Source of the DNA: Acidimicrobiia bacterium
Lineage (GTDB): Bacteria > Actinomycetota > Acidimicrobiia > Spongiisociales > ZC4RG35
Assembly (NCBI GenBank): GCA_028284765.1
Contig: JANQRA010000002.1
Span: 540,645-604,644, forward strand
Direction: 5' to 3'
DNA: 64,000 bases
Positions 7,496 to 16,780 of this stretch are shown here, one piece after another (the first letter of the stretch is position 1; the number at the start of each line of letters is the position of its first letter). A program made the translations under genes and the position numbers. Under the pieces are notes generated by a model that saw nothing but the letters and a program-made list of their open reading frames with translations, ran no database searches and had not been told where the DNA came from.

Positions 7496-8680
7496 CTACT
7501 TCTCGGGCCACAAGCCGTATTCGAAGTGCATCGGGTCGGGTACCGCCCAGTCGCCACCCCAAGTGAAACCCCATTCCTCCATGATCTCCACGATGCGAGG
7601 ATCCATATCGCCCTCGGCCCCCATCTGGTTCGTCGAAGCGTTCAAGTCGATGGCGGCACCCCAGGAGTGACGGGACACTCCTGCCGGCTCGCCAGTCACG
7701 GTGCGGACGAACCTCGCGTTCCAACAGCCCGCATAGTCCTCCGGCCTGATCAGTTCGGACAGACCTTCTTGGACTATCTGGTTGAAAGCACCTGTCGCCA
7801 TCTCCACAATCTCCCGGTGGCAGGTGATCCTCCCCAGGATCGGCACCTCAGCCGTCACGATGTTCTCCGATATCCAATCACTGTCTTGCTCCAGCTTTGG
7901 TCCAGAGTCGGCCGGGTATGAGAACTCACCGAGCGACATCTTGATGTAGATCTGAGGGAGCACGCCGTCGGCATGACGTAACAGTGGCTTCTCGCCTTCA
8001 GCATTGATTCGAGGCGGAACAGGAGCATCGTTGGCCTTCATGACCAAGGCTTCGAACTCTGAGCGATCGAGGTCGGTGTTGATTAATGCATAGCGTGCAG
8101 TATCGACAGGAGACCGTGGGTCATCTGAGGCGAATATCGCCTCCGCAGCGCCCACCAGGTGGTCGGCAACGACACCGAGCACCTCAAAGCTGGCCCCGCC
8201 GAAGCTGAGCCGACCGCCAACGGCCGTGCCTCGGAAGTCGGCCGACGATTCACCTAACAACACACCTCCCGGTCTCAGGGCTTGTGTCTCTCCTTGAGTA
8301 TCAAACCAAGAGTGTTCCTCAGTGTCGATACCGATCGCATCGAGGGGCACTACCTGACCGTCACCCACATCGAGGAGCGCTGCATCACCGAGGACCACTG
8401 AAATGGTGGCGAACTCTTCTCGCAGAGCCGAGACGGTGCCATCGGTCAAGCCACCCGACGTCCAGACAACGTAGGTCGTGTTTTGGGACAGGGTCGTTGA
8501 CGTGGAGCCAAGAGGCGTCGATGTGACCGTGCTCAATGCTCGGGGAGTGGTTGTCGTCGTAGAAGCCTCCACGACTATCGAGCTCGTTGGCCTCGGCTGC
8601 GTCTCATCTCCGGAATCCGCTGAACAGGCGGCGACCAGAAGGGCAAGAGCCATCAGCCCTGTAGTTGCTCGTGCACCCAT
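7496..8680 (-). CDS. Lipoprotein with C-terminal M15-type D-Ala-D-Ala/L-Ala-D-Glu peptidase domain
   Basis: 394 residues from ATG 8680 (GTG at 8683 also possible). The lipoprotein signal ends 'LLVAAC'; a Thr/Ser-rich linker follows (~30-70). The middle region (~70-280) is unassigned. The last ~110 residues form an M15 peptidase domain with zinc motif 'SRHSWGAAIDLN' (H-x6-D) and the distal 'DPMHFEYG' histidine, as in VanY/endolysin-type carboxypeptidases. Likely trims peptidoglycan peptides outside the membrane. It ends 1 nt from the convergent SRPBCC gene. Confidence 0.8.
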   Translation of the reverse strand: MGARATTGLMALALLVAACSADSGDETQPRPTSSIVVEASTTTTTPRALSTVTSTPLGSTSTTLSQNTTYVVWTSGGLTDGTVSALREEFATISVVLGDAALLDVGDGQVVPLDAIGIDTEEHSWFDTQGETQALRPGGVLLGESSADFRGTAVGGRLSFGGASFEVLGVVADHLVGAAEAIFASDDPRSPVDTARYALINTDLDRSEFEALVMKANDAPVPPRINAEGEKPLLRHADGVLPQIYIKMSLGEFSYPADSGPKLEQDSDWISENIVTAEVPILGRITCHREIVEMATGAFNQIVQEGLSELIRPEDYAGCWNARFVRTVTGEPAGVSRHSWGAAIDLNASTNQMGAEGDMDPRIVEIMEEWGFTWGGDWAVPDPMHFEYGLWPEK

Positions 8681-8707
8681 CACAGCGGAGGCTAAAAGCG
8701 ACTAGGG

Positions 8708-9106
8708 CTAAGGCGACTCAGGTGTCGTGAACAAGGTCAGCTGAAGTCCGTCCGGAGTACGAACCCGTGAATTGCGGTCGCCCCAGGGAGTGTCCGCCGG
8801 AACCGCCTCCAGAGAACCCCCGGCATCAACCGCCTGTTGAGTCATATGGTCACTGTTGCCGACGTCAATCGCCAACCGAACCTTTCCCGACACTCGACGA
8901 CCGACCTCCTCTTCATCGACGTAGTCGGCCTGCGCTTCGTCGAACAGTTCGAGGGTTCCTCGGCCGCCGTCGAGAAGAACAACCCTCCCATTCTCGGTGC
9001 TCCAGTCTTCGAGCTGGGTCATGCCTAGGGATTCCCGGTAGAAACGAAGCGCTTCGTCGAAGTCGGAGACCGTGAGCACCACGCGCAGCTCGTTCACATC
9101 AGACAT
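8708..9106 (-). CDS. VOC (glyoxalase/dioxygenase superfamily) protein
   Basis: 132 residues from the ATG at 9106, which has AAGGAG 7 nt upstream; longer readings lack a ribosome site. Two betaalphabeta-betabetabeta modules: 'LRVVLTVSDFDEALRFYRE' (N-terminal), 'GGRGTLELFDEAQ', 'VRLAIDVGN' and 'PWGDRNSRVRTPDGLQLTLF'. Vicinal oxygen chelate fold; may be a metalloenzyme or resistance-type binding protein, substrate unknown. Confidence 0.85.
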   Translation of the reverse strand: MSDVNELRVVLTVSDFDEALRFYRESLGMTQLEDWSTENGRVVLLDGGRGTLELFDEAQADYVDEEEVGRRVSGKVRLAIDVGNSDHMTQQAVDAGGSLEAVPADTPWGDRNSRVRTPDGLQLTLFTTPESP

Positions 9107-9138
9107 TTGGTTCTCCTTTTCCTTTGACCTGCTCGAGA

Positions 9139-9169
9139 CTGTCGGCCATCCCTCGCCCACGGCCGACAG
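9139..9169. other. Hairpin in leader region
   Basis: CTGTCGGCC (9139-9147) and GGCCGACAG (9161-9169) form a perfect 9-bp stem with a 13-nt loop, 33 nt upstream of the VOC gene start. It may be a leader structure of that gene or an operator. The rest of 9107-9374 shows nothing else I can name. Confidence 0.4.
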
Positions 9170-9374
9170 GCGTCTGACACTAAACTCAGGTTGGTGGCCA
9201 TGGGACAGGACCTGTACCGGAGGCCTGAAATCCCGAGAAGGAGGCTCACCACGTGATCCCAGGAGACGGTGCTCCGACAATCGTCTGCGTGTGGGCGATC
9301 CGCGTGCACTCCTCGCGTTTCTCTTTGTCCGAGTCGCGCTCACGTCCCTCGCGTGACCGGACCGCGGCCATCTG

Positions 9375-11198
9375 ATGCACGAAGAAATCCTCATGCTCGC
9401 ACTGGTTCTGGGTGCCGCCCTGCTGGGCGGTCGCATCGCCACCAGATTCGGCTACCCCGCCATCTTGGGGGAAATCGCAGCCGGAATCGTGTTTGGCCCA
9501 CCAATCATTGGGCTCCTCGATCGAAACGAACCAATCGAGATTCTTGGCGAGTTCGGGATCCTGCTCATGATGCTGTACATCGGGATGCATCTCGACCTGG
9601 GCGATCTTCGGAAGGCCTCGGTCCCGGGTCTACTCGCCGCAATCGGTGGATTCTTGGTTCCCACCGCTGCCGGCATCGCTCTCATGCTCGCCGTCGGGCG
9701 CTCATTCCTGGAAGCTCTCTTCGTCGGCCTGGCCATGGGAGTGACATCCTTAGCTACCAAATCTCGCATCCTCGTCGACCTCAAGATCCTGGACACACGT
9801 ATCGCCCATGTCTTGGTCGCTGGGGCACTGTTGTCGGATTTCGCCGTGCTGGTCGTGTTCGCGGCCGTGATCGGCCCGGACGTCTCGGAAGGGATCTCCT
9901 TGGGCACCGCCCTCTTTGCCGGGGGTAGGGCTCTGCTTTTTGCGATGGGCGCCGCGGTCGTCGGCCTGTGGGTCCTTCCTCGCATCAAGGAACGATTCGG
10001 CGATGGCGAGTTCGACCGCAATGCCTGGTTACTCGCCGTGGTGGTGTTCGGGCTCACGTTCGCCTACGCCGCCGAGTTGGCGGGCATCCACGCAATCCTC
10101 GGTGCATTCGTTGCTGGATTGTTCATCGACAAGCGGGTGATCGAGCCCAAAGTGTCACGCGAAGTGCAGCAGAAGCTGGCTGCGATGTCGGTCGGCGTTC
10201 TTGCTCCCTTCTTCTTCGTCTCGGCAGGCTTCGATGTTTCGCTTTCGGTCTTTCGGACCGACCTCGCGCTGCTGATAGGTGTCGTAGTCCTCGCAACCAT
10301 CGGCAAGGTCGTCGGAACGGCACTCTTCTATCTACCGAGCGGAAACGGCTGGCGCGAAGGCCTGGTTGTTGGAGCAGGCATGAATGGTCGTGGGGCGGTC
10401 GAGATCATCGTGGCCGAGATCGCCCTTGCCCGTGGGCTGATCGATACCGACGTGTTCTCAATTCTCGTGTTCATGGCATTGTTCACCACGGCCACCGTCC
10501 CGGTGTTGTTGACCATGGGAGTGCGATGGCTACGGCGGCGCGGCGAGTTGGTGCGCGCCGGAGATCGAGACCAGGCGTTGATAATCGGAGCCGGCGTGGT
10601 TCCTCGCAGTATCGGATCCGTCTTGCAGCGCTCGATGCCGGTGACCCTCATTGACACGAACCGTGCGAATCTGCTGGCTGGTGAACGCGAAGGGCTGACG
10701 GTCCACAGCGGGAACGGACTCGATGAGGTAGCACTCGAGGCAGCGGGCGTCGAGACTGCCCTCCAATTGATCGCCGCGACCCCAAACGCTGAAGTCAACG
10801 TCCTCACCGCTCAGCTCGCCGTGGATTTTGGCGTGCCCGATGTTGCGGTTCTCCTTAGGGAAAGCGACATTCAGACCTTCGAGGCGAGACTGGCCGAGGC
10901 TGACATCAAGATCATCCGAACACCGGAAGACCTTGCCGATTGGGAACACGCTTTGAGTACCGGAGACGCCGTCGCCGAGACCATCGTGGATTCATCCGAT
11001 CTCGAGCGTTTCAAGGACGCTTCCGACCCGCGCTGGGTCGAAACAGACGTCCCGACAGAGGAGTTTCCGGTGACGATCGTCAGCGGAGGAGAGCAGACTC
11101 CATATACGACTGAGGTCCAGCTCTCCGATGGTGACGAGGTCGTCGTGCTCCGTCGCCTCGACCTTCCTTCTGCTGATTTGAACGACGCACGTCGATAG
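9375..11198 (+). CDS. Monovalent cation:proton antiporter (CPA2/KefB type) with TrkA-N domain
   Basis: 607 residues. The N-terminal ~385 residues are a 12-13 TM Na+/H+ exchanger domain (PF00999) with family landmarks 'GYPAILGEIAAGIVFGP', 'GMNGRGAVEIIVAEIA' and 'AELAGIHAILGAFVAGLF'. A linker leads to a TrkA-N/RCK Rossmann domain (~395-510, 'ALIIGAGVVPRSIGSVLQR...TLIDTN') and a C-terminal TrkA-C-like segment (~545-600). This is the KefC/KefB layout: potassium or sodium efflux coupled to protons, gated by nucleotide binding. The next gene, convergent, is a Na+/Ca2+ exchanger, so the pair forms an ion-homeostasis spot. Confidence 0.87.
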   Translation: MHEEILMLALVLGAALLGGRIATRFGYPAILGEIAAGIVFGPPIIGLLDRNEPIEILGEFGILLMMLYIGMHLDLGDLRKASVPGLLAAIGGFLVPTAAGIALMLAVGRSFLEALFVGLAMGVTSLATKSRILVDLKILDTRIAHVLVAGALLSDFAVLVVFAAVIGPDVSEGISLGTALFAGGRALLFAMGAAVVGLWVLPRIKERFGDGEFDRNAWLLAVVVFGLTFAYAAELAGIHAILGAFVAGLFIDKRVIEPKVSREVQQKLAAMSVGVLAPFFFVSAGFDVSLSVFRTDLALLIGVVVLATIGKVVGTALFYLPSGNGWREGLVVGAGMNGRGAVEIIVAEIALARGLIDTDVFSILVFMALFTTATVPVLLTMGVRWLRRRGELVRAGDRDQALIIGAGVVPRSIGSVLQRSMPVTLIDTNRANLLAGEREGLTVHSGNGLDEVALEAAGVETALQLIAATPNAEVNVLTAQLAVDFGVPDVAVLLRESDIQTFEARLAEADIKIIRTPEDLADWEHALSTGDAVAETIVDSSDLERFKDASDPRWVETDVPTEEFPVTIVSGGEQTPYTTEVQLSDGDEVVVLRRLDLPSADLNDARR

Positions 11199-11208
11199 CC
11201 GGCAAGAC

Positions 11209-12174
11209 TCAGACGACCAGGAACGCCACCACGTAGAAGGCGGCGTAGACACCCAACAGAGCCACGCCACTCTTCCAATCGTGGCTCCTCCGCCAGCTGA
11301 GGAGCGAAACCACGATGATCGTTGCGCCTACCGCCAACAGCGATCCGGTGACCGCAAGGCTGGCCGTCACAGCGACCGGAGCAATGAGAGGGCCAGCCGC
11401 GATTGAAAGCGTCGAATCGATGAAGCTCGCACCCATGACTCCGCCGATGGCCATCTCGCGTTGACCCTGCCGAACCGCCGTCACGTCGACAATCAACTCC
11501 GGCAGTGATGTTCCGATCGAAGCAACGAAGAAGGCCAACAGATACTCCGGCACTTCCAGGGCTTCTGCGAGAACAGTCAATCCCCAGACGGCCGCCACAG
11601 TCGCGAGTGCCACCACACCCAATGCTCCAACAACGATTGCAACCTTCGACAAGCGACCGTTTGTGCCGAACGGCAGAGTCTCCTGCTCCTCATGCTGGCC
11701 CGGACCGAAGAGAAGTGCTGAGCCCACCGCCCATGCTCCAAGCAAGATCAGGGCGTCGAGCCGCGACAAGAACCCATCTGTCATCAGGGCGATGCCGAGT
11801 AACAAGGCACCGACAATCGCTATCCCTACCCGGATCATGCGGTGACGAGAGACCTTGAACGCCACAGCCCCGAGGATCGGCAGCAAACCCAAGATCAGAG
11901 TGAGTTGAGTAGCAGCGGACCCGACGGAGTCGCCAACATTCAGGTCCCCGTGACCGGTGACCGAGGACACGATGGAGTTGGCGATCTCGGGCAAGTCGGT
12001 GCCGATAGCAAGAAGCGTGAAACCGATCATGAATCGGGGAAGCTTCGACATGGCTGCGAGATCTGCAGCGTGGCTCACGGCTCTCTGGCTGGCCCAAACG
12101 GCGACGACGAACCCCAGAGCCACAGATACTGCGGCAGCAATCAGCTCGAACGTGCCATCTAGTTGGAGATCCAC
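11209..12174 (-). CDS. Sodium/calcium exchanger family antiporter (CaCA, YrbG-like)
   Basis: 321 residues, GTG start, ~10 TM helices. The two alpha-repeats are visible: first 'GFTLLAIGTDLPEIANSIVS' with 'GDSVGSAATQLTLILG', second 'ASIGTSLPELIVDVTA' with 'GGVMGASFIDSTL'. The first repeat carries GTD instead of the usual GTS, and the second has GASFID where most members have GSN; ion selectivity may therefore differ. Inner-membrane exchange of Ca2+ (or another cation) for Na+ or H+. A DosR-like box lies 33 nt upstream. Confidence 0.85.
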   Translation of the reverse strand: MDLQLDGTFELIAAAVSVALGFVVAVWASQRAVSHAADLAAMSKLPRFMIGFTLLAIGTDLPEIANSIVSSVTGHGDLNVGDSVGSAATQLTLILGLLPILGAVAFKVSRHRMIRVGIAIVGALLLGIALMTDGFLSRLDALILLGAWAVGSALLFGPGQHEEQETLPFGTNGRLSKVAIVVGALGVVALATVAAVWGLTVLAEALEVPEYLLAFFVASIGTSLPELIVDVTAVRQGQREMAIGGVMGASFIDSTLSIAAGPLIAPVAVTASLAVTGSLLAVGATIIVVSLLSWRRSHDWKSGVALLGVYAAFYVVAFLVV

Positions 12175-12206
12175 GATTCAACTGTGCGGCAAGGGAATCG
12201 ACCTGC

Positions 12207-12223
12207 CCAGAGGCCAAAGTCGG
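12207..12223. promoter_or_regulatory. DosR-like box candidate (a)
   Basis: CCAGAGGCCAAAGTC (12207-12221) recurs exactly, in inverse orientation, at 30505-30519. The 14-mer 12210-12223 matches the M. tuberculosis DosR core GGGACTWWAGTCCC at 9 positions by my alignment. It lies 33 nt before the antiporter gene and ~365 nt before the stress protein gene. Confidence 0.4.
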
Positions 12224-12277
12224 GAAACTGAGGTGACCTCGGTCTGCTGGGGGCACCCGGACGCACACAAGAAAAAC

Positions 12278-12305
12278 GCCCGGAGCCCTTTAGCGGGCTC
12301 CGGGC
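12278..12305 (-). terminator. Intrinsic terminator (minus strand)
   Basis: Perfect 11-bp stem GCCCGGAGCCC (12278-12288) / GGGCTCCGGGC (12295-12305), 6-nt loop, followed on the minus strand by GTTTTTC. The T-run orientation means it ends minus-strand transcription coming from around 12310-12590. Confidence 0.7.
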
Positions 12306-12586
12306 CAACTCTGGTCGGACCTCTTAGCGGGTCAGCCAGCTCGAGTGGACAGCCTCATCATCTCTCAATCCGACTCCACGCACCAGAGGATTGGTACCCA
12401 TTCGGAAGGGTCTCCAATGTGACCTGAACGCGAGAGTCGACGTAGACGAGTAGCGAGTCGGACGTGACCTTCGGCCCTTCCCATCCGCCTAGCTGGGGTG
12501 TTTCATAGGCCCTGCAAGGAGCTTCCGACCAATACAAGCTGTCGATCGATCCCTCTCCGCCGAAAACGGACGCGAAAGGAGCACAC

Positions 12587-13213
12587 GTGGAGACGACGCA
12601 AGTACTCATTGGACTGGCCATCGCCTGGCTGCTGACCGGCGTCCTCCTGGGCTACGTGATGCGAAGACGAGGACACGACCTGCTCCTCTGGTTCGCCCTC
12701 GGAGCAGCCCTGGGGCCGTTGGCAATCCCGCTCGCGTTCAACAACACAAGGTCGGAACCAGCTACGAGGGCTGGAGCGTGGTCGAGCCACACAACCGGTG
12801 GCTTTGACGTGCTCGTAGCACTCGACGGTTCGGCAGAGTCAAAGGCCGCTTTACAAGAAGCGAAGCGCCTCACCTCCGACGAACCGACATCCTTCACATT
12901 CGTTACGGTCCTCGACTACGAGAGCTCGTCGCCGCTCGCAGAGGAAGATGTGGCCTCAGCGCAGGCGATGCTCAAGCAGGCCGCCAGCAGCGTCAGCGGG
13001 TACCCGACCCACACCGAGATCCTGTTCGGCGATCCGAGCACGGCCCTCTTGGAGTATGCGTCACAGTCTGGAAAAGAGCTGATCGTCATGGGCTCTCGTG
13101 GGCATGGCGCAAGTGAGCTGCTCTTTGGAAGCGTGGCACGATCGATCGTCAGCAAGTGCGACGTGCCGGTCTTCGTCGGTTCTCAGCCAACTTCGAATCC
13201 CCTGCCCTACTGA
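12587..13213 (+). CDS. Universal stress protein with N-terminal membrane hairpin
   Basis: 208 residues, GTG start behind AAAGGAG. Two N-terminal hydrophobic segments (~6-23 and ~33-51) precede a UspA domain (~74-200) with 'VLVALDGSAESKAAL' and the nucleotide-binding 'GSRGHGASELLFGSVAR' (G-x2-G-x9-GS type, ATP-binding class). Membrane-tethered UspA proteins are unusual. The next gene, 26 nt downstream, is a P2-type cation ATPase; in M. tuberculosis the DosR-regulated USP Rv1996 is likewise beside the P2-type ATPase ctpF, so co-expression in hypoxia/dormancy is a reasonable inference. Confidence 0.87.
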   Translation: METTQVLIGLAIAWLLTGVLLGYVMRRRGHDLLLWFALGAALGPLAIPLAFNNTRSEPATRAGAWSSHTTGGFDVLVALDGSAESKAALQEAKRLTSDEPTSFTFVTVLDYESSSPLAEEDVASAQAMLKQAASSVSGYPTHTEILFGDPSTALLEYASQSGKELIVMGSRGHGASELLFGSVARSIVSKCDVPVFVGSQPTSNPLPY

Positions 13214-13239
13214 GCCAAGAGCGAAACCCACGAAACTCG

Positions 13240-15873
13240 ATGTCCGATTCGTCCCCTCACACCACTGAAGTCGGCTCTCCGTCAGCCGAGCCGTGGGAAG
13301 CCGTCGTCAATGGGCTCGACACCAACGTCGAGTCGGGGCTTGCAAACGCGACAGCTGATCAGCGACTATCTCGACACGGCCCGAATGTCCTGAGCGCTGA
13401 ATCCCGGTCGCGGACTCTCGAGAGGGTGTTCGATCAATTCAACGATGTTCTGATCTGGCTCCTCCTCGCTGCTGCCGCCGTCAGCGGGTTCCTGCTCGAA
13501 GCATGGATCGACGCCGCAGCGATTGCGGCGATCGTGTTGTTGAACGCCGCAATCGGCTTCACCCAGGAGACTCGCGCCAACAACGCACTCGAGAAGCTGA
13601 AGGACATGCAGGCGCCCGAAGCCGTCGTTCTTCGGAATGGCTCTAAGCAACGAATAGCCGCAGAACTCATCGTTCCCGGTGACATCCTGCATCTCGAGAG
13701 CGGAGACCTGATCGCTGCGGACGCGAGGATCGTGAAGAGCGTTCATCTGGTGGTCAATGAGGCTCCGCTGACAGGTGAGTCGATGCCCATCCCCAAGTCT
13801 GAAGACGCGGTTCCTCCGGGGACACCACTCGCCGATCGGACGTCGATGCTGCACGCTGGAACCGCCGTCGTGTCCGGGAGAGGCGTCGCGATCGTGGTTG
13901 AGACCGGCTCCGCAACGGAAATGGGAACGATCGCCAATCTCTTCTCCGACGATCGTCCGCAGACCCCCCTACAGGTCGAGTTGTCCAGAGTCGGGCGGCG
14001 CCTTGCCGCGTTGGCAGGTGTGGCAGCGGTGCTTGTCTTCGCTGCCGGCCTCCTGCGTTCTTACCCGGTAGAGACGATGCTTCTCACCGCGGTGGCGCTT
14101 GCGGTTGCTGCGATACCAGAGGGATTGCCAGCGGTCGTCACCGTTTCACTATCAGCAGGCTTGCAGAGAATGGCCCGCCGGAATGCCGTCGTTCGGCGTC
14201 TTCCCGCCGTCGAGGCGCTGGGAGCAGTCGACGTTGTTTGCACGGACAAGACCGGGACCATCACCGCCCCTGAGATCGAGGTCGCCGAAGTTCGATTCCT
14301 TGGATCGAGCGGATCGAACCGACTCGACTCCCTCGATAAGACTGACAGTCGAGTTGGTTCAGCGCTCTTGGTCGCGCTCCTGTGCAATGACTCCTTTGAG
14401 AGCCCGGACGGATGGGTCGGGGACCCCACGGAGATCGCACTCAAACGAATGGTTGACGAGCACTCAGGACTCGATAGCGCTAAGGCCATGGCAAAGCTGC
14501 CGAGAGTCGACGAAGTGGGATTCGACAGTCGACGCAAGATGATGACCACCGTCCACACTGATGGGGCAGCCACTTTCATCGCATCGAAAGGTGCCCCGGA
14601 GGTCCTAGCCGACATCTGCACAGAAGCTCTCGGACCGAACGGGCCAATTCCCTTGAGCGACGAAGAACGCAACGAGGTGATGCAATCGGCTGAGTCCCTG
14701 GCAAGCGCCGGCATGCGGACCTTGGCACTGGCATGTCGACGAGGGCGCGAAACCGATGAAGAGCCCGAGGAGGCCCTGACTTACGTGGCGTTGGTTGGGC
14801 TCCGCGAGAAGTTACGTCCGGAGGTTCCAGATGCAGTCGAATCAGCAAGGAAGGCCGGCGTCAGGACGGTGATGATCACTGGCGACCACGCGGTGACCGC
14901 ACGCGCCGTTTCCAACGCCGTCGGCATCAGCGAAGGCTCAGTGATGGAAGGGACGCGGCTGTCGGAGACGAGTGCCGACGAACTCTCCGAATTCATCACG
15001 GACTACACAGTGTTTGCCCGCGTCGACCCCGCAGACAAGGTGAAGATCATCGACGCCTGGCACGCTCGTGGGGCACGAGTGGCGATGACAGGTGACGGCG
15101 TCAACGACGCGCCTGCACTCCATCGGGCTGATATCGGAGTTGCCATGGGGTCAGGCACCGATGTCGCCAAGGAAGCCGCCGGCCTGGTCCTCACCGACGA
15201 CAACTACGCAACGGTCGTCGGAGCCATCGAAGAAGGACGGCGTCTGTTCGCCAACCTGAGGAACGTCGTCCACTACCTCATCTCGGCCAACGCCTCCGAG
15301 GTGCTCTTCGTCCTGACCGGGATCTTGGCTTTCGGCTCCCTTGGGCTACCCATCACTGCTGTTCAGCTGCTTTGGATCAACCTCATCTCCGATGCGATGC
15401 CTGCCATCGCGTTGGGGATGGACCGCCCGGCGCGCGACCTGATGGCCGACCCACCCGGGCAGGGTCGCGACATTCTGAGCAAACGCAACCTCATGCTGCT
15501 TGGTGTTCAGGGATCCATCCTCGCCGCGGCGTCTGTTGCGGCCCTCGTCGTCGGGACATACGTCCTGGATGGCAGCTCAGCGTTGGTACAGACGATGGTC
15601 TTCACGACACTCGTGCTTTCGCAACTGCTGCATGCTCTGAACGTGCGTCACGGACGGCTGGGCACCGATACCAGGTCCGTTCGGCCCCGCCCACTGTTGC
15701 TCTACTCGATTCTGGGTTCGATGCTCATCCACGTGGGTGTCGTCTACACACCGTTCGGCAACGAGGTATTCGGCACAGTTCCCCTTGGCGCTGCAGCAGC
15801 CTTCTGGTCGCTCATGACCGCAGTCGCGTCGTTCGCCGCAATTCGGCTCTTCAACAGACGGGTGGCTACCTAG
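13240..15873 (+). CDS. Cation-transporting P-type ATPase, P2 (Ca2+/CtpF-like) subfamily
   Basis: 877 residues from ATG 13240. Complete P-type layout: N-terminal cation ATPase domain (~15-80), actuator with 'APLTGESMPIPKS' (TGES), TM segment 4 'AAIPEGLPAVV', phosphorylation site D336 in 'DKTGTIT', nucleotide domain with 'KGAPE', hinge 'TGDGVNDAPAL', and a C-terminal cation ATPase domain with four TMs. The PEGLP motif and size place it with SERCA/PMR1-like P2A or CtpF-type pumps; likely exports Ca2+ (Mn2+ or Na+ cannot be excluded). Cotranscribed with the upstream stress protein. An in-frame start at 13156 would overlap that gene. Confidence 0.88.
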   Translation: MSDSSPHTTEVGSPSAEPWEAVVNGLDTNVESGLANATADQRLSRHGPNVLSAESRSRTLERVFDQFNDVLIWLLLAAAAVSGFLLEAWIDAAAIAAIVLLNAAIGFTQETRANNALEKLKDMQAPEAVVLRNGSKQRIAAELIVPGDILHLESGDLIAADARIVKSVHLVVNEAPLTGESMPIPKSEDAVPPGTPLADRTSMLHAGTAVVSGRGVAIVVETGSATEMGTIANLFSDDRPQTPLQVELSRVGRRLAALAGVAAVLVFAAGLLRSYPVETMLLTAVALAVAAIPEGLPAVVTVSLSAGLQRMARRNAVVRRLPAVEALGAVDVVCTDKTGTITAPEIEVAEVRFLGSSGSNRLDSLDKTDSRVGSALLVALLCNDSFESPDGWVGDPTEIALKRMVDEHSGLDSAKAMAKLPRVDEVGFDSRRKMMTTVHTDGAATFIASKGAPEVLADICTEALGPNGPIPLSDEERNEVMQSAESLASAGMRTLALACRRGRETDEEPEEALTYVALVGLREKLRPEVPDAVESARKAGVRTVMITGDHAVTARAVSNAVGISEGSVMEGTRLSETSADELSEFITDYTVFARVDPADKVKIIDAWHARGARVAMTGDGVNDAPALHRADIGVAMGSGTDVAKEAAGLVLTDDNYATVVGAIEEGRRLFANLRNVVHYLISANASEVLFVLTGILAFGSLGLPITAVQLLWINLISDAMPAIALGMDRPARDLMADPPGQGRDILSKRNLMLLGVQGSILAAASVAALVVGTYVLDGSSALVQTMVFTTLVLSQLLHALNVRHGRLGTDTRSVRPRPLLLYSILGSMLIHVGVVYTPFGNEVFGTVPLGAAAAFWSLMTAVASFAAIRLFNRRVAT

Positions 15874-15886
15874 ATCGGCGATCTAG
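15870..15886. terminator. Short palindrome over convergent stop codons
   Basis: CTAGATC (15870-15876) GGC GATCTAG (15880-15886). It embraces the stop codons of the ATPase gene and the convergent purU gene. Short stem without T-tract; weak terminator at most. Confidence 0.35.
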
Positions 15887-16728
15887 TACTGGAACACCAC
15901 CGTCTTGGGACCGATCAGTATGACCCTGTCCTCGGCCTGGTAGCGCACCGCACGTGAGAGCACCATACGCTCTACGTCGCGACCCATTCGGACCATGTCC
16001 TCGACGCTGTGCCAGTGATTGACGCTGACCACGTCCTGTTCGATGATCGGGCCTTCGTCGAGATCGGCCGTCGCATAGTGCGCCGTTGCGCCGATCAGCT
16101 TCACCCCTCGCTCGTGTGCTTGGTGATACGGGCGGGCTCCCCTGAAGCCGGGAAGGAACGAATGGTGGATGTTGATGATCCGGCCCTCGAGGGCGTCACA
16201 AACCCGAGGCGACAACACCTGCATGTATCGGGCCAGTACCACGAAGTCGATATCAAGCTCCTCGACGCGCTGCAGAAGCACACCTTCGGCTGACTCTTTG
16301 GTGTCAGGCGTGATGGGCACGTGTTCGAAGGGGATCTCGTACCTCTCCGCCAGGCTTTCGCAATCGGTGTGATTCGAGATGATCAGGGGTATCTCAACCG
16401 ACAGCTCGCCGTTGCGATGCCTGAAGAGGAGGTCGAGCAAACAGTGGTCGTAGCGCGACACCATAACGAGCATCTTTCTGCGGAACGCCTCCGGCCGGGC
16501 CTTAACGTCGGCGTCAAGCTCCGAGGCCAGTTCGGATGCGATGGTGTTCACATCTGACTCGCCTACCTCTGCGTCGAAGACCGTGCGCATCGTGAAGAGG
16601 CCAGTTTCCGGGTCGCCGAACTGGGCGCTCTCGACGATGTTCGCCTCCACGTCGAACAGCGCACCCGTGACTCGATTCACGATCCCCGGACGGTCACGAC
16701 ACTTGAGTGTCAAGATGTATCTGGTCAT
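15883..16728 (-). CDS. purU: Formyltetrahydrofolate deformylase
   Basis: 281 residues, the usual length. N-terminal ACT domain (~1-80, 'LKCRDRPGIVNRVTGALFD') and C-terminal formyltransferase-fold domain with 'INIHHSFLPGF', 'GARPYHQAHERGVKLIGATAHY' (in part) and 'DEGPIIEQDV'. PurU hydrolyses 10-formyl-THF to formate and THF, supplying formate for PurT and balancing one-carbon pools. The catalytic N/H/D set (asparagine of 'IINIHHS', histidine of 'GATAHY', aspartate of 'LDEGP') is present. Stands alone between convergent and unrelated genes. Confidence 0.93.
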   Translation of the reverse strand: MTRYILTLKCRDRPGIVNRVTGALFDVEANIVESAQFGDPETGLFTMRTVFDAEVGESDVNTIASELASELDADVKARPEAFRRKMLVMVSRYDHCLLDLLFRHRNGELSVEIPLIISNHTDCESLAERYEIPFEHVPITPDTKESAEGVLLQRVEELDIDFVVLARYMQVLSPRVCDALEGRIINIHHSFLPGFRGARPYHQAHERGVKLIGATAHYATADLDEGPIIEQDVVSVNHWHSVEDMVRMGRDVERMVLSRAVRYQAEDRVILIGPKTVVFQY

Positions 16729-16780
16729 CCCGGAGGGCAGTATGGCTCATCGGCCCTCGGACGCCGCTAGCCAAGCGGCA

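Larger units (their letters stand above)
12175..12586. other. 412-nt intergenic region with box and terminator
   Basis: Between the antiporter and the stress protein gene. It contains the DosR-like box at 12207-12223 and a minus-strand terminator at 12278-12305. A minus-strand open frame (stop at 12358) reads through 12358-12590 but has no ribosome site and no recognisable domain, so I do not call it a gene; the terminator suggests some minus-strand transcript starts here. Confidence 0.5.

Noticed and set aside
12358..12621. 87-residue minus-strand frame upstream of the USP gene
   Set aside because: No ribosome site, overlaps the USP start and has no domain; kept only as a possible RNA/transcript region.
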